Source: Clonostachys chloroleuca
Lineage: Eukaryota > Ascomycota > Sordariomycetes > Hypocreales > Bionectriaceae
Length of the DNA: 64,000 bases
Direction: 5' to 3'
NCBI GenBank assembly: GCA_037952775.1
Contig: JBANAY010000003.1
Location: 5,208,001 to 5,272,000 of the forward strand
Shown one piece after another: positions 1-11,760 of the stretch. The notes under the pieces are model-generated. The model saw nothing but the letters and a program-made list of their open reading frames with translations. It did not search any database and was not told the origin of the DNA. Made by a program: the position numbers and the translations under genes. Every line of letters begins with the position of its first letter. The first letter of the stretch is position 1.

Positions 1-210
1 TTGGGAAAAGTGCGGCGCAGTTCATCTGCCTGCGCATTGATGGCACGGATCAAGGAATCGACAAAGTAGTTGAGCGATTCACCCTGGTTGTGCTGGAACC
101 GAAACTTGAGGTTTGATCTGCCATTTTTACATGCGATCTGGGGGTCGTACTGCAAATTGGACACCAGCATGTTCCATGGAACACGATCGGGTTGGTAGAT
201 GGCAGTGGAA
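1..210 (-). CDS. Partial hypothetical protein, 3' side cut by window edge
   Basis: On the minus strand one frame stays open from about position 210 down to base 1. It reads as a soluble, charged polypeptide with pieces such as VPWNMLVSNLQYDP, RFQHNQGESLNYF and RAINAQADELRR. Composition and helix-like periodicity look coding, unlike the other five frames. No start codon is visible in this frame, so it is probably an internal or last exon: an AG acceptor near 210 and a CTAAC-like branch sequence near 280 would fit an upstream intron. I do not recognise the family. The gene continues to the left of the window. It could also be a fragment, because nothing coding is obvious immediately upstream of the proposed exon. 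Confidence 0.35.
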
Positions 211-329
211 ATTATTCTATTGTACGAATGTTTCCATCCTACAGCTGCGCGTATCTGTGACTGTAGTAGCCTCATTGTTAGAATCAGCCGTGATGATAGA
301 CAAACGTCAAGTATTCATGCGACCTTAAG

Positions 330-815
330 TTTCGTAAGAGATCAACTATAGAGAACCGTCCTTCCGCGGATTGCGTAGACAGATATTTTCTCCTTTCTTT
401 CATTAAATATGGGCAAGAAAGCCTAGCAGGGGCAAATCAAACTATCTGTGGATTAAATTAAGCCTGCGCCTCATCCAGTTCCCGCACCCGATAGCATTGC
501 TATGAGGGCCGTGATGCAATATTAATTAAGCACATTATGGTTTCCCAGACTCGGATATCACAACTTCCTGGGCCATTCATGTCCAAGTTTTGGCCCTCAC
601 TCAATCAGATTTGAAAAGACAGGTCCTTGCGTGGCCATGGGTCATGATAGGGCTTGACGTATCGATGAGATCGCTGGAAAAAAATACCTTTCCATTAGCC
701 ATCATGGACGCCTGCTTGAGTGCCTCGTAGTGCTCAAAGCGGATCCAAATCTGACCACTCAGCCTCAGAGTGAGTCCCAAATGGTGCTACACTCAGAGCC
801 GAACATCCGGGCAGC
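330..815. other. Intergenic, nothing recognised
   Basis: No coding frame with convincing composition, RNA gene or repeat was seen between the partial left-edge exon and the membrane-protein gene. Confidence 0.5.
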
Positions 816-1499
816 TCAATAACGGCCAGTGAATTCCCAGTTACAGGAAGGCATCCTGTTCGTGTTTAAGTCCTTTCCCTTTCCATCACACGGATAATAT
901 GTCGCCGGGAAGTAGTTGTTCTTGCGGTCGTACCAGCCGGGGCATTTGCATTTGCGCTTTCTGTTCAGCAGGAGGCCAGCAGGGACGGCAATGACGAGAA
1001 CGAGCACCACAATTAGCAGCACGGCCACGATCAACTTTTTCCTCAGTGACCATTTGCGCGGAGTGGTCAACAGCCCGCGGCCCCTTCTCTTTATCGCGGA
1101 CGCGGCGCCTGGCCTGGTGGTTTGCGCAGGGTGTTGGCCCTGCTGGATCCCGTCAAAGCCCTGCGACGGCTTGTCGGCGAGAGGAACCGCCCCTGGGCCC
1201 GATGGATATGGGCCTAGGAAGCCATTGTATCCCTGCCCCGAGGGGTGATGCGGGTTCTCGGCACTGTAGGCGGGGGCAGGGTGCTGTTGCAACGGATCTA
1301 GCAGATGCAGCTGCGAGGGATAGTGTATGTACGGCTGCGAGGAATCATACGGATACGGCTGCGAGGAGTCGTATACCTGTTGCTGTAGCGCGGGATGGTT
1401 TACGTACTGTTGCCGTGAAGGATCATAGACGTACTGCTGCGAGGGGCCTGAGACATGAAGGGGTTCGGCCTTTTCGGGAGCCTGGCCGGAATTTTTCAT
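816..1499 (-). CDS. Tyr/Gln/Pro-rich single-pass membrane protein
   Basis: Single-exon gene of 227 codons starting at the ATG ending at 1499. The first ~120 residues are low complexity and dominated by Tyr, Gln, Pro and Ser, with repeated SSQPY/YDPSRQQYV-like segments. A basic stretch (IKRRGRG, KWSLRKK) then precedes one strongly hydrophobic helix at roughly residues 153-176. The helix is followed by RKRK and a short C-terminal tail with CKCPGWY, PCDGKGK and a further Cys. Basic residues on both sides leave topology ambiguous; the disordered N-terminus is more likely cytosolic and the Cys-containing tail lumenal or external. This layout is common among uncharacterised ascomycete proteins. I do not recognise a named family and assign no function. 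Confidence 0.6.
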   Translation of the reverse strand: MKNSGQAPEKAEPLHVSGPSQQYVYDPSRQQYVNHPALQQQVYDSSQPYPYDSSQPYIHYPSQLHLLDPLQQHPAPAYSAENPHHPSGQGYNGFLGPYPSGPGAVPLADKPSQGFDGIQQGQHPAQTTRPGAASAIKRRGRGLLTTPRKWSLRKKLIVAVLLIVVLVLVIAVPAGLLLNRKRKCKCPGWYDRKNNYFPATYYPCDGKGKDLNTNRMPSCNWEFTGRY

Positions 1500-2679
1500 C
1501 GTGAGATTAGCTATCTGTTGATTTAAGATAAAAAGAGAGTTGAAGGGCGAACCGGGGAGTCGTCTTGCCGAAGGATATGGAGAAATAAGTAGATATAAGG
1601 TTTGAATTCAGACGCCTCTGCAAACGGATGTCAACCGCCATTGGCCTGTCGGCAAACGCCCCTCGAACCTAGTTCTTCCAATTATGGTCCTTGTTACTTT
1701 AACTTTTTATTCAAATTCCAGTTTACGATCAATCCGTTACAGCGGTGTTCCAGTTTCCGCCTTTGCTATGAATGGAGCGTGGAATAGAAGCGGATGTCCT
1801 GTTTCGCTCACCCGTGGATTGCAAATAGGACAAATTGCGTACTCGGCTCATTCTGGCAGAGTCAATTCGACCAAATTCTGAACGGCATATTCCTAGATCC
1901 GTTGAGATGAAGACCGGATATCATTTATGGCCTCGAGCTGCAGCTTGCGCGATCTCGAGATCTTCCCGTTACCTCTACCTGGGTTCGACTTCATTGGAAA
2001 GTACTCCACAACCACGGGCTATCAATTGCGGGAGGAAGTAAATAACAAATAATTTACTTGCTTATACTTACCCTGGTTTGCAGTATGAATGCTCAGAGCT
2101 CGTTGACTTGCTGCGCATATAGCCATAATTATGACTGTCCTAAAGGCCTAGTCAATGAATAAATGCTACAGAAAAAGAATCGCAAAATTGACAATGCCAC
2201 AGATCGCAGCGCAGCACTGAATACCGCTATACCGAACTAGCAAACGCGTTATCCAACCTTGACTGCGGACAACTCCACGTGTAGTAGGGAAACCGATACC
2301 TGCTTACAACATGGAACAAACCCTCTCCCGAATGTCTACATGAATGACACAAACTGTAAAGCCCTTTTCTTCTGCCTGTGGTCTGTCTGAACCCCTAAGC
2401 ATCATCGAAAAGGTCGAGGTAGAGTTGACACAATGGCCAATAATATTCTGGATAGGTCCTGAGGACCTAATTTCTGTTGGAGCATGATTGGCAAGAAAGC
2501 AGGGTCTATTGGCAGTGTACAAGCCATCGACACTACCCTTGTGTGATGACAATAGGTAAATCTCTTTGGCCTCTGCTCAATTGCTTCTCCAACAAGCCAT
2601 ACATAGTAGCTGAGGTAGCCGCAATGAAACCAATGTGGTAACGACTCGGAGAAACTCTCGCCGTCTCCCACTTCCCGGT
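1500..2679. other. Intergenic, possible upstream traces of a decayed gene
   Basis: Only short frames occur. From about 2310 on the plus strand, open pieces separated by stops (for example SIIEKVEVELTQWP and LARKQGLLAVYKPS) have protein-like composition. They may be the 5' part of the relic annotated downstream. I could not join them or identify a family. Confidence 0.3.
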
Positions 2680-3316
2680 GATGTTACATGCCGGCAAAAT
2701 CGGCATCCAAAGTCTGCATCATGTAAACCAGGGGGCATTTTAAATTATCAGCCTAACCTTAGACATAGGATTGTGTTCGCCAAGGATCCTTTTAATGGCG
2801 CGTTTAGGTGGACTGATCCTCAAGAACATTTCTCTCTGATGCTTCTCTGTTCAGTTGTTTAAAGAGTCAATTAGACTGGATGCGGAACTTTTGGTGATGG
2901 TGCAATCGCTCCGAAGAGCATATCTTGCCGTTTATGGACAAGAATTTCATCGTTACATTTAAATCCCTGGTCTTGGCTTCTCTATTGGGATGTTCAGGAG
3001 ACCTAGATCTGCCGAATATCCGAACAGTGGGACTTGATGTATGAGTTTGATCGGAATACTGTTGGATGTTACTTTCCCTCGTAGCATTTGTTCCATATGT
3101 TGGGAGAAACCTAGATTGCCACCATCGATCCCAATGGTCCGTTTCACGATAACGCAATTGCTTGTCTCACCAATGCCGTTCTCACATCGAGCAGACCCCC
3201 GTTCGATGTTGGGGTTAATACTGACCTGTACGCCATGTATATTATGACAGGAAACCCGCTTGTTGAGAGCGAGCACATCACCTACGTCTACCATCAAGGC
3301 TGCTCTTGTCTGAGAA
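2680..3316 (+). pseudogene. Decayed gene of unknown family
   Basis: Several consecutive plus-strand stretches look coding but are broken by stops and frame changes. A frame at about 2845-2945 reads FSVQLFKESIRLDAELL and RRAYLAVYGQEFHRYI before a TAA. The same frame resumes with IPGLGFSIGMFRRPRSAEYP. A second frame from about 3026 reads WDLMYEFDRNTVGCYFPS, then two TAG codons, then IDPNGPFHDNAIACLTNAVL and YAMYIMTGNPLVESEH, running into the start of the downstream transporter gene. Stops of the TAG/TAA type and frame switching indicate a pseudogene rather than an intron-rich gene, since no GT-AG pairs repair it. I do not recognise the ancestor. The last frame overlaps the start codon of the OPT gene, so the transporter promoter lies inside this relic. 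Confidence 0.4.
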
Positions 3317-5878
3317 ATGTCGGTCACACATGAAAAGGGCAGCAATACCACCACAGGTGTGGACGTACTAAAGTCTTCTGGTCATGATCTACCGCAGCCT
3401 ATCAGTCATGAGCCCCAAGAAGATGATATTGAGAAGCCGCCCTTCCTTTTCACCTCACAAGCTTCCAATGGGTCGGACGAGGCCTTGGACAGTGACGATC
3501 CTCGACTCAAAGACATACCCGCTTACGTTCGGCGGGTGGTCAGCTTCTCAGACGATCCAGAGCTCCCTACTCTAACCTTCCGTTACTTCGTACTAACGAT
3601 ACTGTTCGTAATACCCGGGGCATTTCTCAGTATGATGAGTCACTATCGCACCACCTACGCTCCTTACTCGGTCTTCTTTGTGCAAATCGCATCGAGCTAT
3701 GCTGGGGTTTGGTTACACCAAATTCTCCCCGCGTGGAACATCAAGGTTCCATTTACTCCTTGGAGTTTCAATCTGAACCCAGGACCGTTTAGTGTCAAAG
3801 AGCATGTCCTCATCACAATATCAGCGGCTTCAGGTGCCACCTATAACCTGGGGTATGCCCCCGTGTCAATGGCTGAACTGTACTTTGGTCAGAGAATAAA
3901 CCCAGCTGTTGCCATATTCTTCATGTGGGGGATTGTTTGGACAGGATATAGTTTTGCAGCTATCGGCAGGCAATTTTTAATCTACGATCCCCAATACCCT
4001 TGGTTTACATCGTAAGCAAATCATAATTCCTATGCCAAGCTTCTCTTGCACTGTTTTCTGGAAGAAACTGACAACACCCTTTCTTACAGATTGTGTCAGA
4101 CTGCTCTCTTTGAGGCACAGAACAAACAACGCCAAAATCCAACTGCATTATCTCGCCGGCAAACGAAAGTATTTTTCATTGCTCTACTCGCTATGACATT
4201 GTGGCAGTTTCTTCCCGAGTTCGTGTTTCCGATGCTTGGGTCACTCGCATTTCTTTGCTGGGTTGCTCCGAACAACGCCGTTGCGAATTTTATTGGTGGA
4301 GGCTTTGGCGGCATGGGATTCCTCAATCTTTCGCTGGATTGGTCGAGCATTTCAAATCTCAACGGTACCACCAGCTTGTTCCTCACACCCTGGTGGACGC
4401 AGGTCTGCATGTTCTTTGGGTTTGCCACCAGCTGCTGGATTCTGCTACCCGCGGCTAAGTTCGGGGGTTTAGGGCAGTGGCATCATAAGCTCATGTCAAA
4501 CCGTTTGTTTCTTGGTGAGTCCCATGTTTCACCAGTAAGGCGGCTTGATGGCCTTAATCATTAACGATACAACAGAAAATGGAACGACCTATCCGATCAA
4601 TGATGTTCTTACTTCCGAAGCCACATTCAATGAGACCGCATACGCAGAGATTGGTGTGCCGTACGTTAGTACTCACGTTCTCTGGTCCATGTTCTTTGAC
4701 TACGCTTCCTATACATCTGCGATCTCCTGGATGGCAATCTTTGGCTACAAGCAAATCAGCAGTAGTTTATCCAAGTTTCATGAGAGAGCCACTAAGAAGG
4801 GCGCGAAAATTAGCGAGCAGTACGACGACCAGCTGAGCATCCTACAGCGTTCCTACGAAGAAGTTCCCTTCCTGTGGTTTGCCATTCTCTTCGGTGTATC
4901 ATTCATTGCACTGGTCGCAATCGTAGCCACGGGAAACCTCTATATCCCAATCTGGACATATTTTGTAGCCATTGGGACGGGAGCTGTGGTTGTCGTTCCT
5001 CTCGGTTGGCTGTACGCACTGTCCAATTTTCAGCTACCGATTGGCACTACTAACGAGCTGCTATATGGCTTGATGGTCAACGCCGTAAATGGGCACAAGA
5101 ACCCAACAGGCGCATCTGTCTATGGCAGCATTGCTGGTAACGCTTGGTACAGAGCGCAGCTGAATCTTCAGGACATGAAAATTGGGCATTATATGCATAT
5201 CCCTCCCAAGGCGGTATTTTTCTCGCAGGTATTTGGATCCTTTTTGGGTATTCCGATCAATTATGCTGTGATAAGATGGGTGCTCGACACGAAGTTTGAC
5301 TACTTGACGGGCGACAAGGAGGATCCTACTCATCAATGGACGGCACAGAGCTTGGCCTCCAACTTGACAATGAGTGTCCAGTATGTGCTTATTGTAAGTC
5401 ATGATCATCTAAATTTCTCCTTCAATCTACATTATCCAAGTTTCTTACGTTTCATAATCAACAGGGGCCCCGCCGCCTATTTCAGACACACATCTACAAA
5501 ATCATTCCTTACGGCTTCCTCGTCGGCGCCGTGGCCCCGATCATCTTCTTTATCTTGAACCGTTACCTGCCTCGGGCCAAGTTTCGTCTCTGGAACACGA
5601 CCATTTACTTCTCCGCCATGTCTACATTCTACGGAAACATTAGCACGGGCTACTTTAGTAGCTTTGTGGGTGGCTTCGTTGTCATGTTCTGGGCCTATCG
5701 CTACCGCTACGAGATGTGGGCGAGGTGGAATTATATCCTGGCTGCAGCCTTTGACGCCGGCTTCAACTTCAATATGCTCCTGATATTCTTGTTCTTTGGT
5801 GCCGGCAAGATCATTAACATGCCACATTGGTGGGGGAACGAGGAGGCAAGTAGTGAGCGGTGTTTTGCCCTGGATTGA
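3317..5878 (+). CDS. Oligopeptide transporter, OPT family
   Basis: Four exons (3317-4011, 4090-4514, 4576-5393, 5465-5878) keep phase at every GT-AG junction and give 783 residues, within the usual fungal OPT range. The N-terminus is ~75 residues, hydrophilic and cytosolic, followed by many hydrophobic segments. The OPT signature NPGPFSVKEH lies near residue 153. Other family features are SYAGVWLHQILPAW, the loop EAQNKQRQNPTALSRRQ, NELLYGLMVNAVNGHKNP, AGNAWYRAQLNLQDMKIGHY and GPRRLFQ before the C-terminal helices. Family members are proton-coupled importers of tetra/pentapeptides, glutathione or siderophore-like substrates at the plasma membrane; the substrate here is unknown. The C-terminus (WGNEEASSERCFALD) is short and lacks the KDY-like ending seen in many homologues. 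The gene appears intact although the flanking DNA is full of relics. Confidence 0.9.
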
Positions 5879-6549
5879 AGCATCAGAAAAGCTTATCTCA
5901 TGCCCGTGACCTTTGTTTGTGCTAGTAAGACTATTAGCTTCCGCGGCTCACGCATACAGCCAATGATAAATGCAGATGTTCTTTTGTCGCAGCTGGTTCA
6001 TAATGCCAACCCTGGACTTCTCATAACGCTTGGCGGTTTGGGCGCAATACGGCAATTCTGATCCGCATATTGGCCCTCGTTTATTACTATGGGACAAGAG
6101 ATCTCTCGCCAGACTTTTTCTCATACAGTAACTGACGTTGACTTAAGTAATAATAATTGAGTGCCAGCAAGGTCCCAGAATTGGAAGCTCTTATTTCCTT
6201 ATGCTACCCCCAAGGGCTCATTGAGGCAAAAAGATATAAAACGGAGTTATATCAAGACCAAAACAACAAAATCCTACCATCAGCCAGTACCGGTATGCTT
6301 CTATGGCAAGGCTATCTTCATCAGGCAGAAACAACTCCGATATCCATGACAGCGGTGCTCCAATATGGTTTCGAGCATCGCAGATATGTTCTTCTGCAAA
6401 TAATCAAAGATCAGAATTGTCCCTCCAGGTTAAACTCTGAACTTACTCTGCTCTTCAAAACGGTGGTGACCCGTCGTAGATAAAGTATTGATGGGTCATT
6501 GAGGATCGCAGTAGCAGCGTCCCCAATCTGCTCACGGGAGGCTTCCCAG
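5879..6549. other. Intergenic, nothing recognised
   Basis: AT-rich DNA between the OPT stop and the 3' end of the broken regulator gene. The longest frame here (about 6160-6483, plus) has no ATG at its start and no recognisable motif, so I do not call it. Confidence 0.4.
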
Positions 6550-8760
6550 TCAAACGAAAAGGGGTCCATTCCCCAAAGAATGCATCGGAAATGAAAAATG
6601 AGATTGTTCGCCGAATACTACCTTTCTTCCATCATCGACCTGGATATGTAGTTCACGTGTATCATAACATCCTCGTCCTTGAAGTGGGAAGAAATCATTT
6701 AGCGTTGCTAAAGCCCTCATGTTCAAAAGGTTTGTGATATATACCATGTCATCACTCATTCCCATATAACCTAACTGCAAAGAGTACACCTTTTCTTGGA
6801 ACCTAGTAGAATGAAGCACGTCAAATATACCTCATACCACTCTTCTTTTTTTCTCCGCCATATATAATCTTCCTCAGGCGAGAAACTACACTCTTGGTGA
6901 GCTTGAGCATGAGGTGGATGGCTATTATATCGATCTGAAAGTCCAGTACACTTGGTACTGGAACTTGGCCTTATATTGGGCATCGCGTATCCTCGACCTT
7001 TGCTATCCCAAGTGCTTCGTCCCCAATGATTATCACGCTTTCCCGACAAAAATAAGAAATCAGTCTTATCTTTAGAGCGGCAGCAACGCATGAATCCTGT
7101 GGATGTTAGCGTTGAATGGATGATTTCATGGAAGGCGAAAATGAAACATCCCATGCAGAGTTAGCCAACGCAAAGCGCTTGGCCTCCAAGAACGTGTGCT
7201 TCGATATGTCATCCGAAACTGAGGCTCTCAGATCATTGTCGAGAAGCGTTGAACATTTTTCAATGTATTCTTCCAAATCGCTCGAAGTGACATCCGTGTC
7301 ATACTAAGACAAGTTAGCAAAAATAATTGAAGCATAGCGAGAGTACTTGCACAGGCAAATGGGGGAAATTCAAGAACCAGCCTGTCCCCATTCTCTCCTT
7401 CCCAAACGTCTTTGAGGATGTCTATGCTCTTGGATGTGAATTTTCGGCAGATGATAGGCATTGTTGGTCTTGGTGTGTCGAGGTGAATGGTAAATGGATA
7501 CTGAACTCGAATAATTCTTTGCGATACAGCATCCGCCGCCCACCGCAAATGCGGTAGCTCGGATCTTGTTTGATTCGCTCGACTATTGCCTTTGTCTATC
7601 TTAGCATAGCCACCTGAAGCGAATAAACGTGCAGTTTTCATCCACTCCTTACCTGCCCTAAAGGTTATTATCTTATCCAAGGGCTCTCTATAACAGGGTT
7701 GAGTAAAGATTGTAGCGGATAATCAGTTTGCTGGTAGCGATTGCATGGTAGATAATCATCACACTGCAGGTATTACACCTTGTGCAAGAAATCAGCCGCA
7801 AATTGGGAAAAACGTTACAGATTCATGGTATACTCGACCGCGAACGCAAGTGCCGAGCTTTCTAATACGCTGAACCTTCTGTCGGGCTCCCTCGTTTAAC
7901 TTCCCCCTCCTTCTTTGTGGGCTGGACATCACTTCGAGCCATCCGTGATTCCCTGGGATGGGTGGTGACAGGCTGGATTGTGCGGTCACCAGCTGCATTT
8001 GGGACAGCCTCCGCGGTGGACGCAACACTCTGTGTCAGTTGGATGAATGATAACTCTGGGTCGTTTATCGCAGGGCCGTTTCTAAATGCCGTCTCGGCCT
8101 CTGGAGGTATGATGGATCGGACCGGGGGGATACAGCAAGTCCGGTGCTTGCGGCTGGGGATTCACAGCTAGCAAACCCTCCTGGAAAACGAGATCCCGGG
8201 GCATTATTTCTTGAAGATAATTCTCACTGTAACTTGCCCACGCTTCGTTTGAGGGCAGAAAGGATGAGGGCCTATCAACTACTGTAGTTAGGTTAGAACG
8301 GGGGCCCATTTGCAAACCAGGCGACATACTCAAGCTATTGTGAGCTCGAGTATGTGAGTCGCCACCGCTCCGCTGACCATATCCTCACGGCGGCCCTGTC
8401 GACTAAGACTTGTCAATCTATGTCTTGAATCATTGAACAATGTGGGAACCTAATTTATCAAGGGCACCTCAGTCTCTCGAGACGTGTCATTGACGTTTGT
8501 ATGGGTCGAAGCTGGACCAGATCGCGTCTTGCTCTCATCCCGAAGTGTATTACTAGCCCCAGATGTGGCGATAGCATCCGAAGATCCAGGTCTTGGATCT
8601 CTTGGCCCAAGGCACAGTCCTCCAGCGGATTCTGCCACCAAGTTGGGTCAAGCTCGACGGACGTCTCAGGCGGCGGGATCGGTTCACAGTTTGACTGGTC
8701 GGGATTCATTGTATCGTATTTCTCAGCTGCTTCGAAAATAACGTTGAAGCGCCTGTCCAA
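6550..8760 (-). pseudogene. Broken C6-type transcription-factor-like gene
   Basis: Minus-strand pieces appear in the order expected of a fungal regulator carrying a conserved C-terminal region found in Zn2Cys6-like proteins. About 8760-8450 contains PIPPPETSVELDPTWWQNPL. About 8320-7800 contains NEAWASYSENYLQEIMP and then, in another frame, EAETAFRNGPAINDPELSFI. About 7680-7340 contains EWMKTARLFASGGYAKIDKG, HLRWAADAVS and YPFTIHLDTPRPTMPI. About 7300-6800 contains ALKIRLISYFCRE, GQVPVPSVLDFQIDIIAIHL and WYEVYLTCFILL, and about 6800-6550 contains VYSLQLGYMG. These pieces lie in different frames. A TAA at 6973-6971 interrupts DTRCPI/GQVPVP, and not all switches can be explained by introns. One switch falls on a six-base C run (8124-8129), so part of the damage could be a sequence error. 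I found no zinc cluster upstream. Family assignment is from remembered motif order and is moderately sure; pseudogene status is fairly sure. Confidence 0.5.
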
Positions 8761-10205
8761 AAAAAGGATATCTAACAGGAAGAAGCGGGTGCGAAGGGAT
8801 CAAATTTTGTACGGGTGAGAGAGTTCGAGTAGAAAGTTAAAAACAACAATGAAAGGGATCAAATCTTATAAGTGTACATCTACGGGTCCTTTGAACAGAC
8901 TCATCCAAATGAACCGATGGTTACTAACACCAGCAGTGATTTGACAAAATATCGTTTCACTGAATCTAAGCTAAGTTTACCCCTCAGTGAATTCCTGTTG
9001 TCTGTGACAAGGCATTTCATCAAAGCGTCAACGTCATCCTGCTTACTGCCGAGCGAACAAGTGGCCCTGCATCACATGTATGTACTTCAGACCAACTTGG
9101 CATCTGTTGGCTTCCCCCCGTGCTATTGGTGGATGGTACTTGGTACTTTCCGTACAGTACCTCCGTCATCGGCGCCTCCTCCCGCCCATCGATGAACCGA
9201 TTCAGAGCCCAGGCAGATTTCAAGGGGACCGATGGACTACTCGTTCCGTTAAGCCCGTTAGGCATAGAGCCCAGACCCAGCGTTACAAAGTACGGAGCGG
9301 TCGTCACTGGGAGACATATTGGCAACTGTAGTCTAGGGAGAGTGGCCTAGGTAAAGACGATCATTCACTGCTGTTCGATCTAGACGAGGGCTGTTCCTAG
9401 CGCGCAACGAGGACGCACTCAAACAGATCGGTTGTAGGTGGAACCAGACCGAGTATCGCTTCTGAATTCTCGAATGTAGCTGGGACGAGTGGTGCATAGA
9501 GAGCCTGAGTCACTTAATCTGACCTGGAAGTCAACAGGCGTGTGATAAGCGTGAGATGTCCCACCACATACCAGAATTTGATCTAATTTTCATAACCTCC
9601 TGTGTCTAAATTGACAATGATTTGTTTTTTTAATAAATCCGCCGTTAAAGTGGCTATCAAGATATCCAAGACTGGTTTAACCCTCAATTTGGAGGAGAGA
9701 TGGAGTAGTGGCAGCTTATAACCATCCTCGTTCTCCTCCATGCCCATCAACTTCATCTACCTAATGGTATCTCTATGAATGTCCCCGGTGTTGAATGCTG
9801 CCTTCTTTCCGGTGGCCATTAGAGCATCTTCACCGGTCGAGATAGTTAAACCGACGTCGTAATCGTGGACGTAGAGAAAGACAAAGTTAGGCAGTTACAC
9901 CACCAATCTGGAAATTCAGACGAGAGTGATGCAGATGGGCGTTCGCTTCACTGTATCCCTGCGTAGCTGAGTGCCTGTGCCAAATGTTGAAATCTGAAAC
10001 AGCGATACAGTCGTGTTCGCGGCTGATGTACCCAAATGAACTTGTTGCTCTTCCAGTGCTAGGTCCAACCCTTCATCATTCATTATCCAGGGCATCACGC
10101 GCATTACCCTTCTCCAACGGTCAATAAACCCCTACAAAAACTGAAGGGAAAATTATCACTCGGCTGCTTCTGTAATCCCCCAAATATTCAGATCTCATTG
10201 TCAGT
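8761..10205. other. Intergenic, nothing recognised
   Basis: Short frames on both strands (for example around 9020-9350) have no motif and no plausible splice partners. A Zn2Cys6 N-terminus for the broken regulator was looked for here on the minus strand and not found. Confidence 0.4.
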
Positions 10206-11014
10206 ATGAGTTTCCTCGTTGCACCAGCTTTCGGCGCCCTCCGCCTGGCCAGCCTTTGTGATGTGCCTAGAATTGCAATAGTTGCCACGGCGGGGTTCTA
10301 CTATTTCCCTGTTTTCCCTTGGGAGCGTCGCTTCCATCGCGGCTTTCCCATGGATACTTTTCAATCCTATGAGAAGATGTTTGCCGATGCTATTATCAGC
10401 CCAAACTATATTGCACTAGTCCTTGAGGATTCGCACGACCCAGCCGAGGCAGAAAAAACCGAAGCCACCATCAAGCCTGATGTGAACATTCCCACTCCAA
10501 AGGCCGGAGACCCTGTCATCGTAGGTGTCGCAACCTGGAAGTTGCAGCCAATTTCCACCCGACGAGGTCAATTCTTCGCCCCAGAGGATTCCTCTGCTGG
10601 GGGTCGTGGCTTTGACGATGGCCTTGGGATAGATAAGAGCCCTTTTTATGCCGATATGCTGGATGAGAGGTGCGGCGCGGCCGAGGAGAAGTGAGTTCTC
10701 ACTAGTAAACTCCCCGAAATCAGATATTCTCTGACGTCCCATGCAGGTATTTCGAAGGCCGCCAACTTGTGGACATGGTCGTTGTCCACCCTGCGTATTG
10801 GAGGCAGGGCCATGGAACATCCCTTGCAAAATAAAGCAAGGCCCTGGCAGACATTGATAGAGTTGATCAGGGTGTCCTTGCGGCGGACGTGGGAGAGAAG
10901 CTGTACACCTCATTGGGCTATGGAAAACTAGATGATGTGAGGGCTGTGTCCCATGAGGTCCAGGTTGGTGTCCCTCGATACTCTGGCCCTTGGTCGGCGA
11001 GAGCCGAGTCGTGA
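10206..11014 (+). pseudogene. GNAT-type N-acetyltransferase with in-frame stop
   Basis: Exon 1 (10206-10690) and exon 2 (10747-11014) join in phase at GTGAGT...GCAG. The product resembles small fungal GNAT-fold acetyltransferases, which transfer an acetyl group from acetyl-CoA to an amine. N-terminal APAFGALRLASLCDVPRIA is the helix-1 region. VGVATWKLQP is a central strand. LVDMVVVHPAYWRQGHGTSL is strand 4 plus the acetyl-CoA-binding loop (R/Q-x-x-G-x-G/A pattern), and GEKLYTSLGYGKLDD is the C-terminal part. A TAA at 10832-10834 directly follows GTSLAK, within the helix after the CoA loop. The same frame then continues for 59 more sensible codons to a TGA. The nonsense codon would remove the C-terminal third. 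No GT-AG pair excises it, so the gene is probably inactive unless the base call is wrong. Confidence 0.65.
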
Positions 11015-11760
11015 TCAGGCCTCCAAGGAACGTAACCTTAACCCTAGTTTCTCTTTGTTTGCAGTTATTAAGGTCAATTCAAAGACGTAGCTTAGATTGA
11101 CTCAAAGACAGGCCCTGTAGACCCTGCCTAACGCGGCAAGAACATGCTTCTTTCCCCTTTATGATTCCATTTCCCTGACACTCATGAACACGGCCAACAA
11201 CTGCAGCCTCGGGCAGCCTCAAGCAGAATGCAATCAATTACGTGGCTGCTGCACGCGCAAGCGACTGACATAAACGTGGTACACCCAAAACCTCGGATTG
11301 AATTTCAACAGAATCTTAAAACAATTACCCAGTAACAAACGCAAAATCGAGCTAAATACTATAGAATTATCTATTTCTATCTTTAGTTATTGTATTTGAA
11401 TGTTATTGATAAGGAAATAAGGTCAATGCCTTATGTGAAAAGAGCTTTAGAATTTCTACACGGTGTCCGCACCACTGTCCACCCGCGTAGGTACATATAT
11501 GTAGGAAAGTTATCTACACTGCATTTTTTATAGCTCTTAGGCCCTGAGCTATAGCGGTCTTGGGGCCTAACTTACACCGCGCTGAGTGCCTTAGTAACTC
11601 ATAGCACTCTTGAGCTGCGGTTTGCAACAGCCTCTTTGTGTGTGCACCAGATGGCTGTCGATCATGGCCAGTTGTCGGGCACTCGGATAGATGCGACCCT
11701 AGACCGAATCACAACCAAATTCTAAAGTGCGAGAGGGTTATGCCTCATCCATGTACTCCC
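11015..11760. other. Intergenic, nothing recognised
   Basis: AT-rich DNA with no convincing frame. The missing N-terminal part of the downstream dioxygenase relic could not be found here. Confidence 0.4.

Noticed and set aside
916..1504. Two plus-strand frames of 110 and 152 codons
   Set aside because: They oppose the Tyr/Gln-rich membrane protein and contain only Arg/Ala/Gly-rich shadow sequence.
6157..6483. 108-codon plus-strand frame
   Set aside because: It opens without an ATG, has no recognisable motif and sits in AT-rich spacer.
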